64,000 nucleotides of DNA from NCBI RefSeq assembly GCF_003833015.1, contig NZ_RJLQ01000001.1:124001-188000 (forward strand). The letters run 5' to 3'. The position numbers and the translations under genes were made by a program. The notes below the pieces were generated by a model. The model did no database searches and was not told the origin of the DNA. It saw nothing but the letters and a program-made list of their open reading frames with translations. Below, in pieces: positions 42,544 through 50,535 of the stretch. Position 1 is the first letter of the stretch. Every line of letters starts with the position of its first letter. This DNA comes from Clostridium sp. E02 (GTDB taxonomy: Bacteria; Bacillota; Clostridia; Lachnospirales; Lachnospiraceae).

Positions 42544-43245
42544 GTGAATGCGATTGAAATGAAAGGGCTCACCTTTTCTTATGGAGGAACTTCGGTTTTA
42601 AATGGAGTGTATATGACCATACCAATGGGGCGTTTTGCTGCTCTTACTGGGGACAACGGTGCAGGAAAAAGTACACTGATTAAAATTCTGTTAGGGGAAC
42701 TTCCCCTAACAGGAGAAACAGGTAGTTTTGAGATATTTGGAGCGGATTATAAGCAGTTTCGAGATTGGAAAGAAGTGGGATATGTACCACAGCAGGGAAT
42801 GGCTTCTTATAAAGACTTCCCTGCATCCGTAGAGGAAATTGTTACGGCAAATCTTTATTCCAGGATTGGGCTGTTTCGTTTTGCTGGAAAAAAGGAAAAG
42901 GAACTGGTTCTAGAAGCACTGACACAGGTGGGAATGGAACCATATCGAAAACGTTTGATCGGGGAACTTTCAGGAGGGCAGCAGCAGCGTGTTTTATTAG
43001 CCAGAGCCTTAGTCAATCAACCGAAGCTTCTTATACTAGATGAACCAACAACAGGGGTGGATGAGAAAAATACCGACGAATTCTACCGTCTATTAAAACA
43101 GTTTAACCACGAAAATGGCGTGACAGTATTTATGGTTACCCATGACAGGAAACGTTTGTCAGGCCTTGTCGATGAGGTCTGGCATCTGGAAAATGGCGTT
43201 ATGATACAAACACAGACACAGGAGGCAGAAAATGGAGATATTTAA
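42544..43245 (+). CDS. znuC: Zinc ABC transporter ATP-binding protein
   Basis: A 233-residue ATPase: Walker A TGDNGAGKSTLIKILLGE, signature LSGGQQQRVLLARALV, Walker B LLILDEPTTGVD, switch His MVTHDRKR. GTG 42544 is chosen as start because GGAG precedes it by nine bases; ATG 42559 is the alternative. It starts 31 bases after the znuA stop and overlaps the permease gene by 14 bases, so the importer subunits are coupled. The MntB/ZnuC group is recognised by overall pattern and context. Confidence 0.93.
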   Translation: MNAIEMKGLTFSYGGTSVLNGVYMTIPMGRFAALTGDNGAGKSTLIKILLGELPLTGETGSFEIFGADYKQFRDWKEVGYVPQQGMASYKDFPASVEEIVTANLYSRIGLFRFAGKKEKELVLEALTQVGMEPYRKRLIGELSGGQQQRVLLARALVNQPKLLILDEPTTGVDEKNTDEFYRLLKQFNHENGVTVFMVTHDRKRLSGLVDEVWHLENGVMIQTQTQEAENGDI

Positions 43246-44038
43246 CTATGCCTTTATGCAGCGGGCGTTTGTTGTGGGGATTTTGCTTGCCATGGTAATT
43301 CCATGTATTGGAGTGGTCATCGTATTAAAACGACTCTCCATGATTGGAGATGCACTGTCCCATACCTCACTGGCAGGGGTGGCGCTGGGACTTATACTTG
43401 GGGTCAATCCTGTGTTAGGAGCTGCGGTTGCCTGTATCGTTGCAGCGTTTGGAATCGAAGGAATCCGAAGGAAATTACCCAATTATTCGGAGATGTCGAT
43501 TGCCATTATTATGTCTGCAGGAATCGGTCTTGCTGGTGTACTGTCAGGATTTGTTAAAAATTCAGCCAATTTTAATAGCTTTTTATTTGGAAGTATTGTT
43601 GCCATTAGCAATATGGAGATGTTTTTAGTCATGGGAGTATCCTTCGTGGTTCTTCTGCTTTTTTTTCTACTTTATAAAGAATTGTTTTATCTTGCACTTG
43701 ATGAACGGAGTGCTAGACTTGCAGGGATTCCGGTAAAAAAAGTGAATTTTATTTTTACGATCTTAACTGCAGTTACGGTTTCAATCGCAGCCAGAACCGT
43801 GGGAGCGTTGATTGTGTCTTCCATGATGGTAATCCCAACGGCCTGTTCCATGCAGTTTTCTAAAAATTATAGGCAGACAGTTCTATATGCGGTCAGTTTT
43901 GATGTGGCTTTTATGATCATAGGTTTATTCGCCGCATATTATCTTGGTTTAAAGCCAGGTGGAACTATCGTTTTAGTGGGGGTGGTCAGTCTTCTTTTGA
44001 TTTTCATCGGAAAGAAGCTTTTAAGAGTGAAAAGCTAA
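43232..44038 (+). CDS. znuB: Zinc ABC transporter permease
   Basis: A 268-residue membrane protein with about eight to nine helices of the ABC-3 family. Segments include RLSMIGDALSHTSLAGVALG, GFVKNSANFNSFLFGSIVAI and AARTVGALIVSSMMVIPTA. ATG 43232 follows AGGAGG inside the end of the ATPase gene. With ZnuA and ZnuC it completes a high-affinity zinc importer. The COG0523 GTPase gene follows 21 bases later in the same orientation. Confidence 0.94.
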   Translation: MEIFNYAFMQRAFVVGILLAMVIPCIGVVIVLKRLSMIGDALSHTSLAGVALGLILGVNPVLGAAVACIVAAFGIEGIRRKLPNYSEMSIAIIMSAGIGLAGVLSGFVKNSANFNSFLFGSIVAISNMEMFLVMGVSFVVLLLFFLLYKELFYLALDERSARLAGIPVKKVNFIFTILTAVTVSIAARTVGALIVSSMMVIPTACSMQFSKNYRQTVLYAVSFDVAFMIIGLFAAYYLGLKPGGTIVLVGVVSLLLIFIGKKLLRVKS

Positions 44039-44059
44039 TTCACGATAAGGAGTAATAGC

Positions 44060-45025
44060 ATGACAAATTTATATATAATATCTGGCTTTTTAGGGGCTGG
44101 AAAAACAACACTGATTCAGACTATGGTACAAACTGTATTTCAGAACCAGAAAGTCGTAGTAATTGAAAATGATTTTGGGGATGCATCGATTGATGCGGAT
44201 CTACTAAGAGAATGCAGCGTAACGGTATCTAGCCTAAACGCCGGATGCATCTGCTGCAGCATGACGGGTGACTTTACAAGAGCCATTGAGCAGATTGTTG
44301 TGGATTATGAGCCGGATGCCATCGTTGTGGAACCGTCTGGTGTGGGAAAACTTTCAGATATCATAAAATCATGTGATAAACAGAGAAAATTGGTGTCTCT
44401 TAGTCGTTGCATTACGGTAGTGGATGCCATGAAATTTGATAAATATTGTGAGAATTTTGGAGAGATTTTTATCAATCAGATCCAGTATGCGGATTTGATT
44501 TTATTAAGCCATCAAAAGAACGAGATGGGAACCATTGAATCCACTGTTTTAAACATAAGAAAGCTGAACCAGGAGGCGAGAATAGAGGCGGATTTCTGGG
44601 ACAGCATACCAAAATCGGTATTCCAGCAGGGAGAACGGGTATCCCAGGTAACCAAAATGTTGGAAGAGACCCCTGCACCGAAAAAGTTCAACCGTATGAT
44701 CCGGTTTGGTGGGAAAGGGGAAAGATTCGGATATCCAAAACTACATTTTGCGAAAGATTTATTTCAATCGGTCACACTAATCTGCATGGAATTTCTCACA
44801 GAAGATGAATTGCGAGAAAAAATTAATCGGGTCATACAAAATGCAGATGGGTTGATTCTTCGAGGGAAAGGAATTGTAAGAGGGGAAAAAGATAATTTAT
44901 CGTTTCATTACATACCAGGAAAGTTGAAAATTCAGTCCTCCAGAGCTAAGGGAGGACAGATCTGTTTTATTGGTACTGGAATCAGTGAAGAACAAATCAA
45001 ATTATTATTTGAAGGAGAGCTTTAA
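44060..45025 (+). CDS. G3E-family GTPase (COG0523/CobW), putative zinc metallochaperone
   Basis: A 321-residue GTPase with Walker A GFLGAGKTTLIQ (residues 9-20), the metal-binding CxCC in AGCICCSMTGD (Cys63, Cys65, Cys66), Walker B/DExG-type VVEPSGVGKLSDI and a C-terminal CobW_C-like domain (about 215-310). Proteins of this kind under Zur control deliver zinc to client enzymes when zinc is scarce (ZNG1/YciC group). Position after znuB strongly supports that reading. The stop is one base before the start of the next gene, which carries a second, altered copy of the GTPase domain. Confidence 0.9.
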   Translation: MTNLYIISGFLGAGKTTLIQTMVQTVFQNQKVVVIENDFGDASIDADLLRECSVTVSSLNAGCICCSMTGDFTRAIEQIVVDYEPDAIVVEPSGVGKLSDIIKSCDKQRKLVSLSRCITVVDAMKFDKYCENFGEIFINQIQYADLILLSHQKNEMGTIESTVLNIRKLNQEARIEADFWDSIPKSVFQQGERVSQVTKMLEETPAPKKFNRMIRFGGKGERFGYPKLHFAKDLFQSVTLICMEFLTEDELREKINRVIQNADGLILRGKGIVRGEKDNLSFHYIPGKLKIQSSRAKGGQICFIGTGISEEQIKLLFEGEL

Positions 45026-45026
45026 T

Positions 45027-46574
45027 ATGGTGATTCCTGCTTGGGTGATAACTGGGTTTTTGGATTCAGGAAAGACGACCATAATAAATCGACTGCTGAA
45101 AGATGAACTTACAGAACAGGATATATTAGTGATTCAGTTTGAACATGGAGAGATCCCTCTTACTGAGGTAGATGGCGTTCGGGTGATGAGTTACGGGAAG
45201 TATCAGTTAGAAGCAACTCCTTATGAAGTTGCGGAGTCGATTTATGAAGAATTAATGGAAAATCCAGTGGATCTGGTGTTGATTGAATGGAACGGAATGG
45301 AACATTTCCATACACTTGAAAAAATGTTCTTACAATTCCGGTTAAAATCGGCTATTAGCATAGAGAAAGTCATCTATTCGGCTGACGCAGGGACCATGCA
45401 GGATCAGATTGCAGATACGTATCCCATATCCTTGTCTCAGATTGCAGCCAGTGACTACGCTTATATTCAGGTGGAGGAGAATGAAAAAGTACAGGATAAA
45501 GCGGAGATACTTTTTGGTATCAATTCGGATCTTTCTGTATTTACAAAAGAAAAATGGAACCGGTTTGTAAAAAAACTGTTTTCGTATGACATTCGGTCAC
45601 AAATGAAATTCTTACTGGTTTTTGCGGCGGTCATATTATATCTCGCAGTAAATCCTTCGTTTGGGTCGTTTGCTTCTGTGTTTTTGGGTGTGTTTTTACA
45701 GGCAGTTCCCTTTCTTGCGATCGGTGTTCTTCTATCTTCTTTTATTCAGATCTATATTCCACCAGATTGGATTCAAAAGAAATTCCCGAAAAAGGTGTTA
45801 GCTGGTCAAATTTTTGCAGTTTTAGCGGGATTTTGTCTCCCCGTATGCGACTGTGCATCCATTCCGGTATTTAAAAGTCTGGTAAAAAAGGGGGTCCCTC
45901 TATCAGCAGCAATTACCTTTATGCTGGTATCTCCGGTTATCAATCCGGTGGTAATCCTTTCTACCTGGTATGCCTTTAACGGAAATGTAAAAATTATTGC
46001 TGCAAGATGTGGTCTTGGAATTCTCTGCGCAGTTCTATCTGGCCTTTCTTATATGATCGTGCCACCAGTGGAGATCCTCAGGAAAGATCCTGTTTTTGGT
46101 TACAGAGGTGGTCCCATGGATTACCAACTTTTGAACCAAGGTGAGAAAGAGAGATCAAAGTTTACGTTGACCATGTATCATGCACAAAATGAGTTTTTCA
46201 CAGTAGGGAAATATCTTTTAACGGGAATCTTTGTATCCACAGTATTTCAGGAAATGCAGCCAATAATGGTACAAAAGGGGATGGGAATCTCTTTGATTGC
46301 ATCCATTCTTTTTCTTATGGCATTGGCATTTGTACTTTCTTTGTGCTCATCCTCGGATGCGGTGGTTGCAAGAACCATTGCGGGGAGTTTTCCGGCAGGT
46401 GCTTTCATGGGATTTCTCGTATTTGGTCCTATGATGGATATTAAGAATGGAGCCATGCTGCTTGGTGGATTTAAAAAACGTTTTGTGGTACGGCTGTTTC
46501 TTACTACGGCGATCCTCTGTTTTCTTGTTGTTCTTGGATTTGCAGTTCTGGGGAGTGGAGGGATTGTGATATGA
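45027..46574 (+). CDS. Fusion of a CobW-like GTPase domain to a DUF318/ArsP-type permease
   Basis: A 515-residue protein. Residues 1-about 180 resemble a G3E GTPase with Walker A GFLDSGKTTIINRLL, but lack the CxCC metal motif and have VLIEWNGMEH at the Walker B site. Residues about 190-515 form an eight-helix permease of the DUF318/ArsP type. Its hallmark FCLPVCDCASIPVFKSL and LVSPVINPVVIL segments are intact, as is a repeat-like CSSSDAVVARTI in the second half. Start 45027 follows GAAGGAGAG. Joining a nucleotide-binding metallochaperone-like domain to a transporter is unusual. Zinc or another metal is the likely cargo by context. The next gene overlaps by four bases. Confidence 0.85.
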   Translation: MVIPAWVITGFLDSGKTTIINRLLKDELTEQDILVIQFEHGEIPLTEVDGVRVMSYGKYQLEATPYEVAESIYEELMENPVDLVLIEWNGMEHFHTLEKMFLQFRLKSAISIEKVIYSADAGTMQDQIADTYPISLSQIAASDYAYIQVEENEKVQDKAEILFGINSDLSVFTKEKWNRFVKKLFSYDIRSQMKFLLVFAAVILYLAVNPSFGSFASVFLGVFLQAVPFLAIGVLLSSFIQIYIPPDWIQKKFPKKVLAGQIFAVLAGFCLPVCDCASIPVFKSLVKKGVPLSAAITFMLVSPVINPVVILSTWYAFNGNVKIIAARCGLGILCAVLSGLSYMIVPPVEILRKDPVFGYRGGPMDYQLLNQGEKERSKFTLTMYHAQNEFFTVGKYLLTGIFVSTVFQEMQPIMVQKGMGISLIASILFLMALAFVLSLCSSSDAVVARTIAGSFPAGAFMGFLVFGPMMDIKNGAMLLGGFKKRFVVRLFLTTAILCFLVVLGFAVLGSGGIVI

Positions 46575-47431
46575 AAATAACTGGAAAAGGATTAAATCTC
46601 CAAGCAATTGTTGAAACAATGAGTGATCTTGTCTTTGGCATTCTTTTGTTTCGCCTGACGAAAAGTGGTGCTTATCTCTCTTATGTAACACCCCGTATGA
46701 AACCATACCTTTATGGTTTGTCCATCTTAATGTTTCTATGGGCGATGAGTAATGGAACGAATATTTTCAAACCAAAATACAAGGGAAAATATGGACATTT
46801 TCTAGTCCTTTTTATTCCCATCCTGATTCTTTTATCGCCACCGGTTAAAAAAACCTCTGGTTCCATGATCAAGAATTACACCAATGATAACATACCAGGT
46901 GCTCTGGCGGAGAGCAGCGACTCAAGTGCCTACGATGCGTATGGGTATGGAGATGATTTGGAAAAACCAGATCTGGGTGAGACTCAAAAAGAGGATGGAT
47001 GGGAGGAATCCCAGAGTGAGGATTCTTCTCTGCCACCTGATACAAAAACTGAATTACAGGGACTAGATGAAGAGAAGAAGACCATTACCATTGCCGATGA
47101 GGATTATTATAACTGGATGGTAGAACTTGGTTCAAATCCAAAGAAATATTTGGATTATAAAATTATCATGAAGGGATTTGTGTTTTTAGATATAGATGAG
47201 CGCAAGGCGCAGGAGTTTGCTCTGGTTCGTTTATCCATGTGGTGTTGTTCCGCAGACATGTCTCCCATTGGTTTGCTGGTTCAGTATGATGGAGAGTTGA
47301 ACTTTAAGGAGGATGATTGGATCACTGTAACAGGTAAGTTGCAGATGGATGGAAGTTATCCTGGAATTTTGGCAGAACAGGTGGAGGCTGCTGAGAAACC
47401 AGAAGAGGAGTATGTTTATCCGTATTATTAG
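46571..47431 (+). CDS. DUF1980/TIGR03943 family membrane protein (YcgQ-like)
   Basis: A 286-residue protein with two N-terminal helix pairs (about 8-30, 45-65 and 77-95). An acidic linker (about 105-165) follows, then a soluble DUF1980 domain (about 165-280). It carries the conserved DIDERKAQEFALVRLSMWC region and the Cys-Cys-x-x-Asp motif in MWCCSADMSPIG. YcgQ-like proteins are encoded next to DUF318 permeases in Firmicutes, as here, with an ATGA overlap. The pair probably forms one membrane system in zinc limitation. Biochemical role unknown. It closes the zinc operon. Confidence 0.88.
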   Translation: MKITGKGLNLQAIVETMSDLVFGILLFRLTKSGAYLSYVTPRMKPYLYGLSILMFLWAMSNGTNIFKPKYKGKYGHFLVLFIPILILLSPPVKKTSGSMIKNYTNDNIPGALAESSDSSAYDAYGYGDDLEKPDLGETQKEDGWEESQSEDSSLPPDTKTELQGLDEEKKTITIADEDYYNWMVELGSNPKKYLDYKIIMKGFVFLDIDERKAQEFALVRLSMWCCSADMSPIGLLVQYDGELNFKEDDWITVTGKLQMDGSYPGILAEQVEAAEKPEEEYVYPYY

Positions 47432-47505
47432 GAGAAGCTTTTGGAGTGATCGATTTCGTTGGTGGAAGTGATATCGACGAATCAGGAGCATGAGGCAGAA
47501 ATTAA

Positions 47506-47534
47506 TTGACAAAACAAAATAGCTGTTATATGAT
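47506..47534 (+). promoter_or_regulatory. Promoter of the second ABC-F leader
   Basis: Perfect TTGACA at 47506-47511, 17-bp spacer, TATGAT at 47529-47534. Transcription would start about 375 bases before the ABC-F gene. Confidence 0.75.
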
Positions 47535-47558
47535 AAAAAGCAATTTCAGGAGGCAATT

Positions 47559-47684
47559 ATGAAAATTTATATAAGTGATCAATTAAAAAGGCGAAGCAAC
47601 TCTGTGCAACTCAATCCGATGAAACATTGTGCAGAGTATGGCGATTTTAAGACGCTTTTGATTCATCGGGAGAGAGAATATTAG
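47559..47684 (+). CDS. Putative 41-residue leader peptide of an ABC-F gene
   Basis: Short frame with a perfect AGGAGG (47548-47553) five bases before ATG, directly downstream of a consensus promoter. The peptide starts MKIYISDQLKRRSNSVQL, contains CAEYGDFKTLLIH and ends RERE-Tyr. No membrane segment. It is followed at once by a small hairpin with a T run, then two more hairpins and the ABC-F gene. This is the layout of ribosome-mediated attenuators that switch on antibiotic-resistance ABC-F genes when ribosomes stall. A peptide with its own function is the alternative. Confidence 0.6.
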   Translation: MKIYISDQLKRRSNSVQLNPMKHCAEYGDFKTLLIHREREY

Positions 47685-47690
47685 AATAAG

Positions 47691-47848
47691 AACAGTGATG
47701 TCTGCTGTTTTTTATTTTAGTACCTGTTTCCCGGCTTCTTATAATTAAAAGGCCATGGACAATGTTTTGTTCATGACCTTTTGCGCATCTAATTAGACGT
47801 TTAGCAGAAGGCAGAATCGTAGTTCGGTTCGTTCTTCTGCTTTTTTTC
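47691..47848 (+). promoter_or_regulatory. Transcription attenuator upstream of the ABC-F gene
   Basis: Three successive hairpins. AACAG/CTGTT (47691-47709) has a T run. AAAAGG...CCTTTT (47747-47782) encloses a CATG-containing helix. The terminator AGCAGAAG/CTTCTGCT (47813-47841), with inner GAATC/GGTTC pairs, is followed by TTTTTTT. The last lies 67 bases before the gene it would control. Confidence 0.65.
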
Positions 47849-47914
47849 TGCATAAAGGTAGGATCGGGTTGATTTTTTGTAACGTAAAAACCAAACAGAG
47901 AGGATCTTATCACA

Positions 47915-49453
47915 ATGAGTTTACTAAATATAACAGAATTATCCCATTCCTTTGGGGACAAACAGTTGTTTCATCATGCAGAGTTTTCTTTGAATCAGGG
48001 AGAGCATGTTGGACTGGTGGGGCAAAATGGAACTGGAAAAAGTACGTTGATTCGAATATGTACCAGTCAAATTGTGCCGGATGCTGGGAACGTTATCTGG
48101 CAGCCGAGAATATGTTTTGGCTATCTGGACCAATATGCCCAAATAAAAAAAGAGATAACGATGAAAGAGTTTTTAAAAACAGCATTTAACAGTTTGTATG
48201 ATATGGAGAAAGAACGAGATCGATGCTATGAATCTGCGGCAGAGAATACAAGGGCTCTTTTTAGAGCCGCAGAGTATGAGGAACAGTTAGAACACCTTGG
48301 ATTTTATCAAATTGATTCGATGATAGACCGGGTTGTAAGTGGGTTAGGACTTCTTCCCCTTGGGTTAGACCGTCCCATTGAAAAAATGAGTGGAGGACAG
48401 AGAGCAAAAGTAATACTTGCAAAATTATTATTGGAAAAGCCAGATGTTTTGCTTCTTGATGAGCCAACGAACTTTTTGGATAAGAATCATATTTTATGGT
48501 TGGAGGATTATTTATCTCATTTAGAGCAGGCATATCTGGTTATTTCCCATGATGAAAAATTTTTAGATAAAATAACCAATCGAATTGGGGATATTGATCA
48601 GAAAAAAATACTAAAATATGAAGGTAGTTTTGAGGAGTTCAAAAAAAAGAAAAAAAGGTTTCGGGAAACTTACTTAAGACAATATAACGCTCAGCAAAAG
48701 GAAATTAAAAAAACAGAAGAATTTATACGGAAGAACATAGCAGGGCGAAAATCAAAAATGGCCAGAGGAAGAAGGACGCAGCTAGAACGTTTGGAGAGAA
48801 TGGAAGCACTGAATCAAAAAGAAATAAAGCCTGATTTTTTCTTTCCCATGCTGCCCCTTTCGAGTGCCGGAGTTGTGACGGTGAAGCATCTATATGCTGG
48901 TTACGAGAAACCTGTTTTGTCCGATGTTACGTTTGCAATAGAAGCCGGTGAAAAAGTGGTGATAACGGGATTCAATGGGGTGGGAAAAACGACTTTATTA
49001 AAGACGATCCTAAATCAATTGCCTGTTATAAAGGGGACATACTCCATCTCAGAATCAACAGTCTTTGGATACTTTGAACAGGATTTTACATGGGATAACC
49101 CAGAGAAAACGCCCATTGAGATACTAAAAGATGCATATTCTTATCTTGGAGAAATGGAAAGCCGTCGCCATCTTGCCATCTGTGGGATAACACAGAGGCT
49201 GGCCATGCAGCCGGTCAAAACGTTAAGTGGAGGGGAACAGGCAAAAGTAAAATTGTCACTGCTCACAAAAAAAACGTGTAACATGCTGGTTCTGGATGAA
49301 CCCACCAATCATCTGGATCTGCAGGCAAAAATAGCACTAAAGAGTGCATTAAAGGATTTTTCCGGGACAATCATACTGGTATCCCATGAGGAAGATTTTT
49401 ACATTGAATGGGCTAATCGGGTAATTGATATTAGTGTTCGGGGGGCTAATTGA
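47915..49453 (+). CDS. ABC-F ATPase, probable ribosome protection type
   Basis: Tandem ATPase of 512 residues without membrane helices. Cassette one: VGQNGTGKSTLIRI, MSGGQRAKVILAKLL, VLLLDEPTNFLD. The inter-domain linker (about 240-305) is very basic, with KKTEEFIRKNIAGRKSKMAR and a following RRTQLERLERME. Cassette two: TGFNGVGKTTLLKT, LSGGEQAKVKLSLL, MLVLDEPTNHLD. The size matches Vga/Lsa/VmlR-type proteins that dislodge antibiotics from the 50S subunit. The upstream leader peptide and attenuator are typical of inducible resistance genes. ATG 47915 follows GAGAGGATC. Drug specificity cannot be predicted. Confidence 0.88.
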   Translation: MSLLNITELSHSFGDKQLFHHAEFSLNQGEHVGLVGQNGTGKSTLIRICTSQIVPDAGNVIWQPRICFGYLDQYAQIKKEITMKEFLKTAFNSLYDMEKERDRCYESAAENTRALFRAAEYEEQLEHLGFYQIDSMIDRVVSGLGLLPLGLDRPIEKMSGGQRAKVILAKLLLEKPDVLLLDEPTNFLDKNHILWLEDYLSHLEQAYLVISHDEKFLDKITNRIGDIDQKKILKYEGSFEEFKKKKKRFRETYLRQYNAQQKEIKKTEEFIRKNIAGRKSKMARGRRTQLERLERMEALNQKEIKPDFFFPMLPLSSAGVVTVKHLYAGYEKPVLSDVTFAIEAGEKVVITGFNGVGKTTLLKTILNQLPVIKGTYSISESTVFGYFEQDFTWDNPEKTPIEILKDAYSYLGEMESRRHLAICGITQRLAMQPVKTLSGGEQAKVKLSLLTKKTCNMLVLDEPTNHLDLQAKIALKSALKDFSGTIILVSHEEDFYIEWANRVIDISVRGAN

Positions 49454-49482
49454 TTTTAATCAATATAATTTTAAACAATCAT

Positions 49483-49511
49483 ATTGACGTCTGTGTAAAA
49501 ATATGATAGGA
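49483..49511 (+). promoter_or_regulatory. Promoter of the nitroreductase gene
   Basis: TTGACG, 17-bp spacer, TAGGAT, about 60 bases before the chosen start codon. It lies within the longest open frame, which supports the shorter gene model. Confidence 0.55.
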
Positions 49512-49571
49512 TCAGACTATAAAGATAAAATACGAAATCAATATAGAACCATAATAAAGGAGGATATCTAC

Positions 49572-50144
49572 ATGACATTTATTCAGAATTTGGAAAAGAG
49601 AAGATCTTATTATAGCATCAACCGTGAACTTCCTGTATCAGAGGAAGAAGTACAAACCATTATCAAGACGGTAACAGAGGCAACACCAGATGCATTTAAC
49701 ATGAAGAGTGCAAGGGTGGTGGTTGCATTCGGGATAAAGCAGGATCAGTTATGGGATGCCATTTATGACTCATTTCATGGTGAGGTACCACGAGAGAAAA
49801 TTGATAGCTTTAAAAACGGATATGGGACTGTGCTCTATTATATAAATGAAAAAGTTGTAAGTTCATATCAGGAACAATTTTCCTTATATGCAGATAATTT
49901 CCCCGTATGGGCAAATCAGTCAAATGGTATGCTGCAGTCTAATATATGGACTGCTTTACGGGAAGCTGGAATCGGTGCTTCTTTGCAGCATTACAATCCA
50001 ATGATTGATGAGGCGGTTGCCAAATTATTAGACATTCCTGCTGAATGGAAATTAATTGCACAAATGCCATTTGGAGGAATTGGAGCAGAACCGGATGCCA
50101 AAGAAAAGGAAGATATTTTACAAAGAGTTATGGTAAAGAGATAG
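49572..50144 (+). CDS. Nitroreductase-family FMN oxidoreductase
   Basis: A 190-residue flavoprotein of the NfsB-like family. FMN-binding features are the N-terminal EKRRSYYSINRE (the Arg-Arg-Ser motif), the NMKSARVVVAFG strand and GIGASLQHYNPMIDEAVAKL. The C-terminal QMPFGGIGAEPDAKE is the usual IGYP-like segment. These enzymes reduce nitro compounds or quinones with NAD(P)H. ATG 49572 follows AAAGGAGG; upstream codons to 49503 contain the promoter. It stands alone and ends at a strong terminator. Confidence 0.92.
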   Translation: MTFIQNLEKRRSYYSINRELPVSEEEVQTIIKTVTEATPDAFNMKSARVVVAFGIKQDQLWDAIYDSFHGEVPREKIDSFKNGYGTVLYYINEKVVSSYQEQFSLYADNFPVWANQSNGMLQSNIWTALREAGIGASLQHYNPMIDEAVAKLLDIPAEWKLIAQMPFGGIGAEPDAKEKEDILQRVMVKR

Positions 50145-50168
50145 ATAATGTGGATTAACCATTGTTTT

Positions 50169-50198
50169 AAGCCAGCTGAGAAATCAGCTGGCTTTTTT
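50169..50198 (+). terminator. Rho-independent terminator after the nitroreductase gene
   Basis: Perfect 11-bp stem AAGCCAGCTGA/TCAGCTGGCTT with a 4-base loop and a T6 run (four T beyond the stem). Confidence 0.92.
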
Positions 50199-50208
50199 GC
50201 ATAAAAAA

Positions 50209-50270
50209 TTATGTTTAGTCATTAAGAAAGAGTCTGACAAGTCAGACTCTTTCTTAATGACTAAACATAA
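50209..50270. repeat. Perfect 62-bp palindrome (30-bp arms, 2-base centre)
   Basis: The arm 50209-50238 is the exact reverse complement of 50241-50270, with AA between. It lies just after the nitroreductase terminator and lacks a T tract, so it is not a second intrinsic terminator. It could be a cruciform or RNA hairpin, or the relic of an inverted duplication. Confidence 0.95.
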
Positions 50271-50535
50271 CAAATACATTCAACCGCGAAATTAAAGTTT
50301 TTTATAGTAAAAATAACAAAATAATATTTATAAAACTATTAAAATAATACACGATAGAAAACAACCAAAATTTACCATTTATTTCCATAAAACCATAACT
50401 ATAGGTGATAATAAACAAAAATAAATAATATATTTGTGTATTTTAGTGTATTGTTAATAGAAAATAAATGTGCAATAATATGAATATAGTAAAAACCAGT
50501 CAACCAGTATTTAATATTAAGGTGGAGGTAGAGGG
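50271..50535. other. AT-rich intergenic region upstream of the symporter gene
   Basis: About 265 very AT-rich bases hold the presumed promoter and regulatory sites of the allantoin locus. Several TATAAT-like hexamers occur, but none has a convincing -35 box. No coding frame is supported. Confidence 0.5.

Noticed and set aside
43246-43482. Minus-strand frame within the zinc permease gene
   Set aside because: Antisense shadow of a well-supported permease with no independent start signal.
47691-47709. Stand-alone terminator of the short leader ORF
   Set aside because: Only five base pairs; treated as part of the attenuator instead of an independent terminator.
49503-49571. Longer N-terminus for the nitroreductase
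   Set aside because: AAAGGAGG directly precedes ATG 49572 and the extra codons overlap the promoter.
50209-50270. Second terminator after the nitroreductase gene
   Set aside because: A strong stem but no T tract, and a complete terminator already lies just upstream.
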